The notes beneath the pieces are model-generated. The model was given only the letters and a program-made list of their open reading frames with translations, did not search any database and was not told where the DNA came from. Below, one piece after another: positions 1 through 7,309 of a stretch of 15,817 nt of DNA (position 1 is the first letter of the stretch; every line of letters starts with the position of its first letter). A program made the position numbers and the translations under genes. The DNA comes from GCA-2719315 sp964448645 (GTDB lineage: Bacteria; Bacteroidota; Bacteroidia; Flavobacteriales; Flavobacteriaceae). The stretch is taken from positions 1 to 15,817 of the forward strand of contig CAYUZY010000039.1 in NCBI GenBank assembly GCA_964448645.1, read 5' to 3'.

Positions 1-52
1 CACGACCTCTTGACTGCCAGTCAAGCGCTCTAGCCAGCTGAGCTACATCCCC
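1..52 (-). tRNA. tRNA-Ala(GGC), 3' part cut off by the window edge
   Basis: Read on the minus strand, the sequence begins GGGGATGTAGCTCAG, followed by a D arm with the GCTC...GAGC stem and an anticodon arm with a perfect five-pair stem (CTTGA/TCAAG) closing the loop CTGGCAG. The anticodon is GGC (window positions 16-18), which reads the Ala codon GCC. The acceptor 5' strand, D arm, anticodon arm and start of the variable loop are present; the T arm and acceptor 3' strand lie beyond position 1, so the Ala identity pair G3:U70 cannot be checked. The mature 5' end (52) is separated from the stop codon of the upstream L-fuconate dehydratase gene by a single base, which suggests readthrough transcription and release of the tRNA 5' end by RNase P. 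Confidence 0.93.
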
Positions 53-53
53 A

Positions 54-1370
54 TTAAAAATTATTTTTAGTTGTCCATACTTTACCGTTTGGAAAGCTAT
101 ACTCTTTTATTGAACTTTCTTTCATTGTTATACTGTATCCAGGGTTTTTAGGAGGCATATATGCAGCATTTCTTATTATAACAGGGTCTTGAAAATGCTC
201 ATGTAAATGGTCCACATATTCCGTTATTCTATTTTCAGTTTTTCCACTAATTGATATATAATCTATCATAGAAAGATGCTGTACATATTCGCATAAACCA
301 ATTCCTCCAGCGTGAGGACATACAGGAATATCATATTTAGCAGCCATTAATAATATTGCCAAAACTTCATTTACTCCTCCAACTCTGCAACTATCAATTT
401 GACAAATTCCAATGGCATCTGATTGCATTAATTGTTTAAACATAACTCTATTATGACAATGTTCTCCAGTAGCTACTTTAATAGGTTTAATAGATTTAGC
501 GATTTTTGCATGACCTAATATATCATCTGGATTAGTAGGTTCTTCAATCCACCAAGGATTGAACTTTGAGAGTTCTTTCATATTTTCAATAGCTTCATCT
601 ACATCCCATTTTTGGTTAGCATCCATCATAATTTTTATCTCTGGACCAACTTCATCTCTTATTATTTTTGCTCTTCTAATATCATCTTTTAAATTAGATC
701 CAACTTTCATTTTTATATGTTTAAAACCCTCTGACTTTGCTTTTTTGCAGAGTTCTTTTATTTTTTCATCTGAATATCCTAACCACCCTGCTGAAGTTGT
801 ATATGCAGGTTGACCGTTTTCAATTAAATTTTGAATTCTAATATGTTTTGTAGATTCATTTTTCTTTAGTATTTCTAGAGCTTCTTTTTTATTTATAGCA
901 TCAGTTATATATGAAAAATCAACACATGAAACTAATTTTTCTGGAGTCATATCTGCAAGAAGTTTCCACAAAGGTTTTCCTTCAGCTTTAGCATATAGAT
1001 CCCAAACTGCATTAACAATAGCTCCTGTTGCTAAGTGAATTATTCCCTTTTCAGGCCCCAACCACCTTAATTGACTATCACTTGTAATCATTTTCCAAAA
1101 CCCTGCCATATCATTTGTGAATGATTCTAATTCTTTTCCAATGATTAAATATGAAAGGGATTTGATTGCTTCTATACATAGTTCATTTCCTCTTCCTATT
1201 GTAAAAGTTAGACCATGCCCTTCTAATTTTGGATTATTAGTTTTTAAAATAACATATGCTGCTGAGTAGTCAGGATCTTTATTCATTGCATCTGAACCAA
1301 TTAAAGAATCACTTGTAGGAAACCTTATGTCTTTAGTTTCAATTTTTGATATTATAATTTTATTAGACAT
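54..1370 (-). CDS. L-fuconate dehydratase (enolase superfamily, mandelate racemase group)
   Basis: Dehydrates L-fuconate to 2-keto-3-deoxy-L-fuconate in the non-phosphorylating L-fucose oxidation pathway; a cytoplasmic Mg2+ enzyme. With the ATG at 1368-1370 the protein has 438 residues, normal for the family. All catalytic positions are visible: K220 and K222 (KMK motif), metal ligands D250 (MMDAN), E276 (WWIEEP) and E303 (ATGEH), and the D326/H353 dyad (CQID and CPHAGG). These sit at a constant +2 offset from the residues I remember for the Xanthomonas campestris enzyme. The C-terminal GLCEYVQHLSMIDY block is characteristic of fuconate dehydratases (ENOSF1 type). A longer reading would begin at TTG 1380-1382, but a TAnnTTTG promoter box at 1396-1403 would leave that start almost no leader, so the ATG is preferred. 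It stands alone: no fucose mutarotase, dehydrogenase or lactonase gene is nearby. Confidence 0.94.
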   Translation of the reverse strand: MSNKIIISKIETKDIRFPTSDSLIGSDAMNKDPDYSAAYVILKTNNPKLEGHGLTFTIGRGNELCIEAIKSLSYLIIGKELESFTNDMAGFWKMITSDSQLRWLGPEKGIIHLATGAIVNAVWDLYAKAEGKPLWKLLADMTPEKLVSCVDFSYITDAINKKEALEILKKNESTKHIRIQNLIENGQPAYTTSAGWLGYSDEKIKELCKKAKSEGFKHIKMKVGSNLKDDIRRAKIIRDEVGPEIKIMMDANQKWDVDEAIENMKELSKFNPWWIEEPTNPDDILGHAKIAKSIKPIKVATGEHCHNRVMFKQLMQSDAIGICQIDSCRVGGVNEVLAILLMAAKYDIPVCPHAGGIGLCEYVQHLSMIDYISISGKTENRITEYVDHLHEHFQDPVIIRNAAYMPPKNPGYSITMKESSIKEYSFPNGKVWTTKNNF

Positions 1371-1390
1371 ATTAAACTTCAATAATATTC

Positions 1391-1424
1391 TTGAACAAAA
1401 GTAAATTTTTTACATTTAAGCAAT
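1391..1424. promoter_or_regulatory. Face-to-face Bacteroidota-type promoters between the fuconate dehydratase and oxidoreductase genes
   Basis: On the minus strand the box TACTTTTG (1396-1403) fits the Bacteroidota -7 consensus TAnnTTTG exactly, with a TTG at 1421-1423 as -33 element and 17 bases between them. On the plus strand TACATTTA (1411-1418) is a one-mismatch -7 box with TTG at 1391-1393, again 17 bases away. The two promoters are interleaved in the same few dozen bases, each one's -33 element lying just outside the other's -7 box. Predicted leaders are about 20 nt for the dehydratase and only about a dozen nt for the oxidoreductase. The minus-strand promoter is well supported; the plus-strand one is weaker. 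Confidence 0.6.
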
Positions 1425-1435
1425 AAAAACATTTT

Positions 1436-2437
1436 ATGATTAACAAAAAATTAATTTTATCAAAAAGACCAGTTGGGGTTCCTAAAAAAGACACATGGGA
1501 TTTGGTTGAGGATGAGTTACCTAATTTAATAGAAGGAGAGATGTTAATTGAAAATCACTATGTTTCTCTTGATCCTGCAATGAGGGGTTGGATAAATGAA
1601 ACCAGATCATATATAAAGCCTGTAGCAATTGGAGAAGTTATGAGAGCAGGCACTATAGGAAAAGTAATTGAGGTAAAAGGTAAAACCCCTTTTAAAAAGG
1701 GAGACTTTTTATCTGGATGGGGAGGTGTTCAGACGCATTTAGTTTCAAAAGGAGAAGGGCATTATCCAATTAATCCAGAAAATAAAAATCTTCCCATATA
1801 TATTGGTTCTTTGGGGATGCCAGGAATGACAGCTTATTTTGGAATTTTAGAAGAAGGAAAAATAAAAAAAGGAGATGTAGTTTTAATTTCTGGAGCTGCA
1901 GGTGCCGTTGGAAGTCTTGCAGGTCAAATAGCTAAAATAAAAGGCTGTAAGGTTATAGGTATTGTTGGTGGAGAAAAAAAAGCTAATTATATAATAAATG
2001 AATTAGGGTTTGATGGAGCAATAGATTATAAAAAAGATAATGTTATAAAAGATATAAAAAGAGAATGTCCAAAAGGGATTGATGTATATTTTGACAATGT
2101 TGGAGGAAAAATATTAGACAGTGCATTAATTTTTTTAAGAATGAATGCTAGGATAGTTATTTGTGGAGCAATTTCTCAATATAATAATGTTAAAGCTCAG
2201 GGCCCAAACAACTATTTATCATTATTAGTTAATAGAGCAACAATGAAAGGAATGATAGTTTTTGATTATGCTCATAAATATATTGAAGCAATGAATGAAA
2301 TTTCTAATTGGATTGATCAAGGAAAAATAAAAAGTAAAGAAGATATTTATTTCGGTATAGAAAATTTTTATGAAACATTTTTGAGGCTTTTTAATGGAGA
2401 TAAGCTTGGAAAATTAGTACTACAAATCAAAAAGTAA
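1436..2437 (+). CDS. NADP-dependent medium-chain oxidoreductase, CurA / prostaglandin-reductase-like, zinc-independent
   Basis: A 333-residue enoyl/alkenal reductase of the MDR superfamily, expected to reduce alpha,beta-unsaturated ketones or aldehydes with NADPH in the cytoplasm. The N-terminal GroES-like half contains the block HYVSLDPAMRGW (41-52), typical of the curcumin reductase / leukotriene B4 dehydrogenase group. The linker GMPGMTAY (127-134) precedes the Rossmann half, whose nucleotide loop is SGAAGAVGS (152-160). YFDNVGG (218-224) and GPNNYLSLL (256-264) are further family marks. No structural-zinc cysteine cluster is present. Length matches the family. The ATG at 1436 follows a run of A and T with no Shine-Dalgarno, and the next gene starts two bases after the stop, so the two are probably one transcript. 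The true substrate is not predictable; a detoxification role is an inference. Confidence 0.88.
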   Translation: MINKKLILSKRPVGVPKKDTWDLVEDELPNLIEGEMLIENHYVSLDPAMRGWINETRSYIKPVAIGEVMRAGTIGKVIEVKGKTPFKKGDFLSGWGGVQTHLVSKGEGHYPINPENKNLPIYIGSLGMPGMTAYFGILEEGKIKKGDVVLISGAAGAVGSLAGQIAKIKGCKVIGIVGGEKKANYIINELGFDGAIDYKKDNVIKDIKRECPKGIDVYFDNVGGKILDSALIFLRMNARIVICGAISQYNNVKAQGPNNYLSLLVNRATMKGMIVFDYAHKYIEAMNEISNWIDQGKIKSKEDIYFGIENFYETFLRLFNGDKLGKLVLQIKK

Positions 2438-2439
2438 AA

Positions 2440-3144
2440 ATGTCAAAAAAATTAATTTTTCTAGTATTTATTTTAATATTTAAAAATCTATTTTCACAAG
2501 ATTTAACTGGAAAAGAGTTGTTAGAAAAGGCAATTAATTTTCATGATCCAATGAATAATTGGAATGATTTTCAGGACTCTTTTACAGTTAAGATGATCAC
2601 TCCGGATAAAAAAATAAGAGAAAGTTTAATAGAGATAGACTTGTATAATGAATTGTTTACTATGTCTGTAACTAAGGATCAGAATAAAACTTTAACCGCT
2701 ATTGATAAATCAGAATGTAAAATTATTTTCAATGGTAGTGAAAGTTTTTCCAAAGAGGATGAAAATAAGCATAGATTAACATGTAAGAATGCTTTTAAAA
2801 TGCGAGACTACTATACATACTTATATGGTCTGCCGATGAAATTAAATGACCCTGGAACAATTTTAGATCCAATAGTTAAAAGAAAAAAATTTAAAGAAAA
2901 AGAATATTTCGTTTTAAAAGTAACTTACGAAGAATCTGTTGGCAAAGACACATGGTATTTTTATTTTAATCCGTTAACTTTTGCTATGGAAGTTTATCAA
3001 TTTTTTAAGGATGAAACTCAAAATGATGGCGAATATATTATTTTAGAAGATATAGTCGAAGTAAGTGGAATTAAAATGCCAAAAACAAGATATTGGTTTT
3101 TTAATAAAGATGACAAATATTTAGGTAAGGATATTTTAAATTAA
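2440..3144 (+). CDS. Secreted protein, DUF6503-like
   Basis: A 234-residue exported protein. It has a signal peptide (KK start, hydrophobic stretch LIFLVFILIF) ending in LFS before Q20, so the mature protein should begin with Gln. The mature part starts with GKELLEKAINFHDP, then a run of predicted beta strands, ending in a segment with KDTWYFYFNP and GIKMPKTRYWFF. This arrangement, a helix followed by strands that form a curved sheet, resembles the secreted Bacteroidota family DUF6503 and, more remotely, LolA/LppX-type lipid-binding folds; I make this match from memory only. It begins two bases after the oxidoreductase stop, so it is probably cotranscribed. No catalytic motif is visible. Function is unknown; a periplasmic binding role is a guess. 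Confidence 0.72.
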   Translation: MSKKLIFLVFILIFKNLFSQDLTGKELLEKAINFHDPMNNWNDFQDSFTVKMITPDKKIRESLIEIDLYNELFTMSVTKDQNKTLTAIDKSECKIIFNGSESFSKEDENKHRLTCKNAFKMRDYYTYLYGLPMKLNDPGTILDPIVKRKKFKEKEYFVLKVTYEESVGKDTWYFYFNPLTFAMEVYQFFKDETQNDGEYIILEDIVEVSGIKMPKTRYWFFNKDDKYLGKDILN

Positions 3145-3239
3145 AACTTCTACTTGATATTAGAATATACTTTTTAGTCATTTTAATCAAATTATAATGA
3201 AATGAATTTATATATTTAAATTAATCAAATAAAAAAATT

Positions 3240-4046
3240 ATGAAAAAATTATTAATAATACTAGTAGTTTTTGCTTTGTTTATAAATTGTACAACAAAAC
3301 AAAATAATAATGAAGCAGAGACTGAAAAAACTCTTTACATTGAATGGTTTGGAGAAAATGAGATGGCTAATAACATGGTTAGGTCAGGAATGAATCATTT
3401 CAATAATATTGAGTTTGAAAAATCTTTTGTTTTTTTTGAAAAATCAATTGCTTTAGATTCTACTCTGTTTGCTTCTCATGCTATGTTAACCGCTTTTTCT
3501 TTGCCAAATTCTGAAGAAGAAGAATATCATTATAATATGGCCAATAAATTAGTTGCAAATAAAAACGTTAATTCAAAATTATTTGTTTCTCTTTTAGACA
3601 CAAAAAACAAAAATGGTAAAAGACATATTTTAGGCCTTGACAATAATAAATATGAGAAATGGGTTAGTATGCACAAGAATGAACCAAAAGGACAATTTAT
3701 AAAATTTTGGTTTTCAAGAGGAATTGAAGATTTAAAAGAAAGAGAAAAAGCTTTACTTGATCTTCTTGAAGAATTTAAAACTAAAAAGATAGATCATGGC
3801 CCAATATTAAATATGCTTGGATATTATTATGCTCAAAATGGAGATCCAGAAAAGGCAAAAACTTATTTTGAAGAATATATTAAAGTTAGACCTAATGGTT
3901 ACAATGGATATGATTCAATGGGTGAATATTATTTTAATTTAAAAGATTATGAAAAATCTCGCGAATATTATATGATGGCTTTATCAAAGTACCCACCTGC
4001 TAATAGTGCACAAAATAAAATTCGAGAAATTAATTCGATGAAGTAA
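3240..4046 (+). CDS. TPR-repeat lipoprotein
   Basis: A 268-residue predicted lipoprotein. The signal sequence MKKLLIILVVFALFINC ends in a lipobox-like FIN-C, giving lipidation at C17, followed by a short polar linker rich in Asn and Glu. Residues about 46-80 resemble one tetratricopeptide repeat, and two clearer TPRs follow at about 188-220 (LGYYYAQNGDPEKAKTYFEEYIKVRPN) and 222-254 (MGEYYFNLKDYEKSREYYMMALSKYPP). The middle (85-180) is helical without a recognised motif. TPR lipoproteins usually act as protein-protein scaffolds at the membrane. The gene is separated from the upstream pair by 95 AT-rich bases without an obvious terminator, and is followed 12 bases later by a strong hairpin. Partner and exact role are unknown. 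Confidence 0.82.
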   Translation: MKKLLIILVVFALFINCTTKQNNNEAETEKTLYIEWFGENEMANNMVRSGMNHFNNIEFEKSFVFFEKSIALDSTLFASHAMLTAFSLPNSEEEEYHYNMANKLVANKNVNSKLFVSLLDTKNKNGKRHILGLDNNKYEKWVSMHKNEPKGQFIKFWFSRGIEDLKEREKALLDLLEEFKTKKIDHGPILNMLGYYYAQNGDPEKAKTYFEEYIKVRPNGYNGYDSMGEYYFNLKDYEKSREYYMMALSKYPPANSAQNKIREINSMK

Positions 4047-4058
4047 TAAATTAAATTT

Positions 4059-4088
4059 AAAAAACCCCACTTTGAAGTGGGGGTTTTT
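4059..4088. terminator. Bidirectional rho-independent terminator between convergent genes
   Basis: CCCCACT (4065-4071) pairs with AGTGGGG (4076-4082) around a TTGA loop, flanked by six A (4059-4064) on the left and, after one extra G, five T (4084-4088) on the right. On either strand a GC stem is therefore followed by a U tract, as needed to end transcription from both sides. It lies between the stop of the TPR lipoprotein gene (4046) and the stop of the convergent secreted-protein gene (4109), so it probably serves both. Confidence 0.92.
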
Positions 4089-4108
4089 GAAATTATTTTA
4101 TAATAGAA

Positions 4109-4876
4109 CTATTCTTCAGCTACTGCAAATTTTATCGCTTTAAAAATAGGTTGATTTCTCCATCCGTCTGGATTGTAAGAACTCATTTTTGATTTTTTTG
4201 CAATAGACGAAGGAAGAGAAAATCCAACTCTATATTTCATAAGACTTTCTAGACTATCAAACATATCCCATGTAACAACATCAGCTGTGTTCATTCCAGT
4301 TGGAGCTAATTTTCTTCCAACACCCCAATTCACCATGTTTAATTTAGACATGTTTTTGGAAAAATAATTTTTCCAAAGACTTTTATTTTCAGATATAAAA
4401 CCAACAAGATTTTTTGGTTTTGCAAAGTTAAATTGAATATGAGTACCAAGACCTTTCGCAATACTTACCTCATCTTCAAAAATATGTCTGCTATCAGCAG
4501 TCCAGGTAAACTTAGAATTTAAAGCTTGAACTATTGCCTGTTCTTCTTTTGATAATACATTAGAAGCATTATTCCACCAAGAATTTTTTGGACTTAGTAT
4601 TGCAGATACATTAGAATTTGATTGGACAAAAAGGTAATTCCATCTATCTTCATCATTTATACCATCCCATGTATGTCTTTTTAAAAAAGCCCAGAATGCA
4701 ATATCTCCATTATTAACTGCATTTTGAGCAACTTTTTGCATATACTCAGATTGAACAGTTTCGAAAGCTTCTAAATCACCTTCTACCTTAACAAAATGCA
4801 TAGAAAAAGTTTGATAAACTTGAGCCTTTATTGAAATGCTAAATAATAAAATAGTAGTAAAAATTATATTTTTCAT
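4109..4876 (-). CDS. Secreted protein of unknown function with two similar halves
   Basis: A 255-residue exported protein that I do not recognise. The signal peptide MKNIIFTTILLFSISIKA ends before Q19. The mature protein appears to have two halves with the same order of elements. Residues about 21-95 have a strand, a long helix (EAFETVQSEYMQKVAQNAV), then a strand with RWNYLFVQS. Residues about 146-218 have a helix (LVGFISENKSLWKNYF), then VNWGVGRKL and DVVTWDMFDSLESLM. This resembles a duplicated dimeric alpha/beta-barrel (NIPSNAP/EthD-like) fold, but that is inference. The ATG at 4874-4876 is chosen: the reading nine codons longer starts with a TTG that overlaps a TAnnTTTG promoter box and would spoil the signal peptide. 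The stop TAG lies 21 bases from the shared terminator. Confidence 0.78.
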   Translation of the reverse strand: MKNIIFTTILLFSISIKAQVYQTFSMHFVKVEGDLEAFETVQSEYMQKVAQNAVNNGDIAFWAFLKRHTWDGINDEDRWNYLFVQSNSNVSAILSPKNSWWNNASNVLSKEEQAIVQALNSKFTWTADSRHIFEDEVSIAKGLGTHIQFNFAKPKNLVGFISENKSLWKNYFSKNMSKLNMVNWGVGRKLAPTGMNTADVVTWDMFDSLESLMKYRVGFSLPSSIAKKSKMSSYNPDGWRNQPIFKAIKFAVAEE

Positions 4877-4900
4877 TTTAAATTTGGTTATGATTAAACC

Positions 4901-4908
4901 CAAAAGTA
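4901..4908 (-). promoter_or_regulatory. -7 promoter box of the secreted-protein gene
   Basis: TACTTTTG on the minus strand fits the Bacteroidota TAnnTTTG consensus exactly and is identical to the box before the L-fuconate dehydratase gene. It would place the transcript start around 4895, leaving about 20 nt of leader to the ATG at 4876. No convincing TTG element is found 17-23 bases upstream, so the box stands without a clear -33 partner. Confidence 0.5.
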
Positions 4909-4934
4909 AGTTTTAAAATGAAATTTTAAAAAAA

Positions 4935-5060
4935 TTATCCAAAAAATTGACCAAGAATAAATCCAAGAATAAAAGAAAGAATTACCAATACCCTAAGATC
5001 AACTCCTAAAGATTTTGCAGAATCATCAATAAATTGAAATATTTTATCTTTTAAACTCAT
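4935..5060 (-). CDS. Small single-span membrane protein, 41 residues
   Basis: The reading frame from ATG (5058-5060) to TAA (4935-4937) gives 41 residues: a charged amphipathic N-terminus (MSLKDKIFQFIDDSAKSLGV) followed by an almost purely hydrophobic segment, about residues 23-40, rich in Leu, Ile and Phe with Gly at regular spacing (ILGFILGQFFG). This is the shape of a small integral membrane protein with an N-terminal cytoplasmic helix. It fills most of the gap between hutG and the secreted-protein gene. A perfect TAnnTTTG box lies just upstream (5069-5076), which supports it being a real gene. I do not recognise a family, and no function can be assigned. The hydrophobic run at the end of a clean ATG frame is unlikely to be chance but is short. 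Confidence 0.6.
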   Translation of the reverse strand: MSLKDKIFQFIDDSAKSLGVDLRVLVILSFILGFILGQFFG

Positions 5061-5068
5061 TTATTTTT

Positions 5069-5076
5069 CAAAGATA
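5069..5076 (-). promoter_or_regulatory. -7 promoter box of the small membrane protein gene
   Basis: TATCTTTG on the minus strand matches TAnnTTTG exactly. The ATG follows eight bases after the box, so the transcript would have almost no leader. No TTG is present at the usual 17-23 base distance upstream, where the 3' end of hutG lies, so support comes from the single box and its position. Confidence 0.45.
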
Positions 5077-5097
5077 AAAAAAGACGCCAATTAATTT

Positions 5098-6090
5098 CTA
5101 TTCGAAATAAGATCTGCAAGTTAAATTTATAATTTCTGCTGCTAGTATGGAGGTAATTGAATTTTCATCATATTTTGGATTTAACTCAACAACATCAATT
5201 GCAATTACTTTACCTGTTTTAAAGATATGTTTAAAAGCTAAATTAAAAAAAGATTTTGAAAATCCAGAAACTGCTGGAGCACTAACTCCTGGAGCATATG
5301 AAGAAGAAAACCCATCTAAATCTACACTTACATATATTAGATCACATTTTTCAATAAATAGATCTATTTGATTTTTAACAACTTTAAAATTATTAGCAGT
5401 AGAATCTTCAGCGGAGATATAATTAACATTAAATTTAGAAGCAGTTTTATAAAGAACATCTGAATTAGATTTTTCCTGTATTCCTATTGCAAAATAATTA
5501 ACAAATTCCCCCCATTTATTTAATATTTGAAAAAAGGGAGTTCCGGAATTTGTTCCATTTAAAGGTGTTCGTAAATCAAAATGAGCATCAAAGTTTATTA
5601 TTCCAATTTTTTTATGATCATTAAAAGTTTTTCTAATTCCAGAGAAATGGCCATATGCAAGATCATGTCCTCCTCCAATTCCAATAGTTAGATAATTTTT
5701 TTGTATTAATTTATTTATTATTTCTGAAAATTCATTTTGACATCTTTCCATATCTCGATTAGGACATAAAACGTCACCAAAATCAAAAACTTTTTTTGAA
5801 GGGAAATTTGATTTTAATTTGCTTAATTCTTTTCTTATTTCTTTAGGCCCTTTGGCAGCACCTATTCTTCCATTATTTCTTCTAACTCCTTCATCACAAG
5901 CGTACCCTAAAAGAGCTATAGATTTTGTAAAAATTTTGTTTTTAGAAATTAGGCTTTTGTGAGAGAATTCAATGTTTTTAAACCAATATTCATTGTTGCT
6001 TTTTAAATTTGACAAATTACAATTCCAAAATTTTTTATTAGGAGGGGAGTAATACCTTAAATTATTATTTAGCTCACAATTCTTTACCAT
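5098..6090 (-). CDS. hutG: Formimidoylglutamase (arginase/ureohydrolase family)
   Basis: Last step of histidine breakdown: hydrolyses N-formimidoyl-L-glutamate to L-glutamate and formamide, using two Mn2+ ions in the cytoplasm. The 330-residue protein carries the complete ureohydrolase metal set: H142 in GIGGGHD, D168/H170/D172 in NFDAHFD, and D257/D259 in SVDLDG. The third block continues YAPGVSAPA (265-273), the version typical of formimidoylglutamases rather than arginases or agmatinases. An N-terminal stretch of about 50 residues precedes the conserved core. The gene starts 17 bases inside the end of hutI, which implies translational coupling. Both sequence and operon context support hutG over another ureohydrolase; this route avoids the tetrahydrofolate-dependent formiminotransferase. 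Confidence 0.93.
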   Translation of the reverse strand: MVKNCELNNNLRYYSPPNKKFWNCNLSNLKSNNEYWFKNIEFSHKSLISKNKIFTKSIALLGYACDEGVRRNNGRIGAAKGPKEIRKELSKLKSNFPSKKVFDFGDVLCPNRDMERCQNEFSEIINKLIQKNYLTIGIGGGHDLAYGHFSGIRKTFNDHKKIGIINFDAHFDLRTPLNGTNSGTPFFQILNKWGEFVNYFAIGIQEKSNSDVLYKTASKFNVNYISAEDSTANNFKVVKNQIDLFIEKCDLIYVSVDLDGFSSSYAPGVSAPAVSGFSKSFFNLAFKHIFKTGKVIAIDVVELNPKYDENSITSILAAEIINLTCRSYFE

Positions 6091-7309
6091 TTATATAAAC
6101 TTTTTCTATTAAGTTATTTCCAAACGAATAAGGTAGCATGGCATATGAGGATATAGGTTTAGTTAAAATTAAATTTGCTTTTTTACCTCTAGTAATACTT
6201 CCTAATTTATCTGCCACCCCCATAGCATAAGCTCCATTTATTGTTGAAGCATTTATAGCTTCTTCAGGTGTCATGTTCATTTTAGTACAAGCTAGAGAAA
6301 TAACAAAATTCATATTTCCAGATGGAGCCGAGCCTGGATTATAATCTGATGCTAAGGCTAATGGAATATTTTTATCAATAATTTGTCTTGCGGGAGTGAA
6401 TGGAATTCCCAAGAAAAAAGAACAATTTGGTAATGAAACGGCTATAGTTTTACTTCCTTTTAAAACAGAAAAATCTTCTTCTTTCATGATTTCTAAATGG
6501 TCAACAGAAAGAGCTCCTAGTTCTACTCCTAATGAAACTCCACCTAGATGGTTAAATTGATTTACATGAATTTTTGGAGTTAAATCATATTTTATGCCAC
6601 ATTCTAAAATTTTTCGAGTTTCTAAAGTAGAAAAATAATTTTTTTCACAGAATACATCTATATAGTTTGCAAGTTTTTCTTCGGCAACTCTTGGAATCCA
6701 ATATTCTACAATTTTTTTAATAAAAGCATTTTTGTTTTTTTTATACTCTTCTGGTATTGCATGAGCCGCTAAAAAAGTTGATTTTACAGAAACACCATAA
6801 TTTTGTTTTAGTAATTTTATTACTTCAAGCATCTTTATTTCGGCCTCAATCTCTAGGCCATAACCAGATTTAATTTCAACGGCACCAGTACCTAGTTTAA
6901 TGATTTCTTCAAGTCGCTTTGAACTTTGATTATAAAGCTCTTCAGTTGAAGTTTTCTGAAGCTTTTTGGCTGAATTTAAAATACCTCCTCCCTTTTTTGC
7001 AATCGTTTGATAACTATCACCAGATATTCTTTGAACAAATTCTTTTTCTCTATTACCAGAGTAAACTAAATGAGTATGGGAGTCACACCAAGCAGGAAGC
7101 AAAAAGCAATTATTAGCATTTATTGTCTCCATATTATTAAATGCTGGACATTTATTCATAGGGCCATAATCTATTATTAAATCATTATCAATAATAAGGT
7201 AAGCATCATTAATTTTATTAAGAATTTTCATATCATGTCCTAGAATAATTTTTTCAGAATTCTCTAGAACTTGTAAAAGACCTTTTATGTTTACAAAAAT
7301 TTTTTTCAT
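6074..7309 (-). CDS. hutI: Imidazolonepropionase
   Basis: Third step of histidine degradation: opens the ring of 4-imidazolone-5-propionate to give N-formimidoyl-L-glutamate. It is a cytoplasmic metal-dependent amidohydrolase of 411 residues, the usual length. Visible ligands and motifs are H78 and H80 in CDSHTHLVYSG, R87 in NREKEF, H183 in AAHAIPEEY, H248 in KIHVNQF, H271 in SVDHLE, and D322 in ASDYNPGS. Together these are the full metal and substrate set of HutI. Its ATG shares one base with the stop of hutU (TAATG junction), and its TGA lies inside the start of hutG. No broken residue or unusual insertion was seen. Confidence 0.96.
   Translation of the reverse strand: MKKIFVNIKGLLQVLENSEKIILGHDMKILNKINDAYLIIDNDLIIDYGPMNKCPAFNNMETINANNCFLLPAWCDSHTHLVYSGNREKEFVQRISGDSYQTIAKKGGGILNSAKKLQKTSTEELYNQSSKRLEEIIKLGTGAVEIKSGYGLEIEAEIKMLEVIKLLKQNYGVSVKSTFLAAHAIPEEYKKNKNAFIKKIVEYWIPRVAEEKLANYIDVFCEKNYFSTLETRKILECGIKYDLTPKIHVNQFNHLGGVSLGVELGALSVDHLEIMKEEDFSVLKGSKTIAVSLPNCSFFLGIPFTPARQIIDKNIPLALASDYNPGSAPSGNMNFVISLACTKMNMTPEEAINASTINGAYAMGVADKLGSITRGKKANLILTKPISSYAMLPYSFGNNLIEKVYINGKEL

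Noticed and set aside
1..52. Integration site at the tRNA gene
   Set aside because: No integrase, direct repeat of the tRNA end or change in gene content is visible, and the tRNA 3' end, where such sites form, is outside the window.
559..813. Plus-strand open frame within the fuconate dehydratase gene
   Set aside because: It is antisense to well-conserved catalytic segments and its composition is that of a mirror frame.
1371..1382. Longer N-terminus for L-fuconate dehydratase from TTG at 1380-1382
   Set aside because: The ATG at 1368-1370 is a better start, and the TTG lies only about a dozen bases from the -7 promoter box, leaving practically no leader.
3145..3239. Possible promoter before the TPR lipoprotein gene (TACTTTTT and TATATTTA)
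   Set aside because: Each box has a mismatch in the key final base and no TTG at a proper distance; in such AT-rich DNA these arise by chance.
4877..4903. Longer N-terminus for the secreted protein from TTG at 4901-4903
   Set aside because: That TTG is part of the TAnnTTTG promoter box, and the extra nine residues would sit in front of a normal signal peptide that starts at the ATG at 4876.
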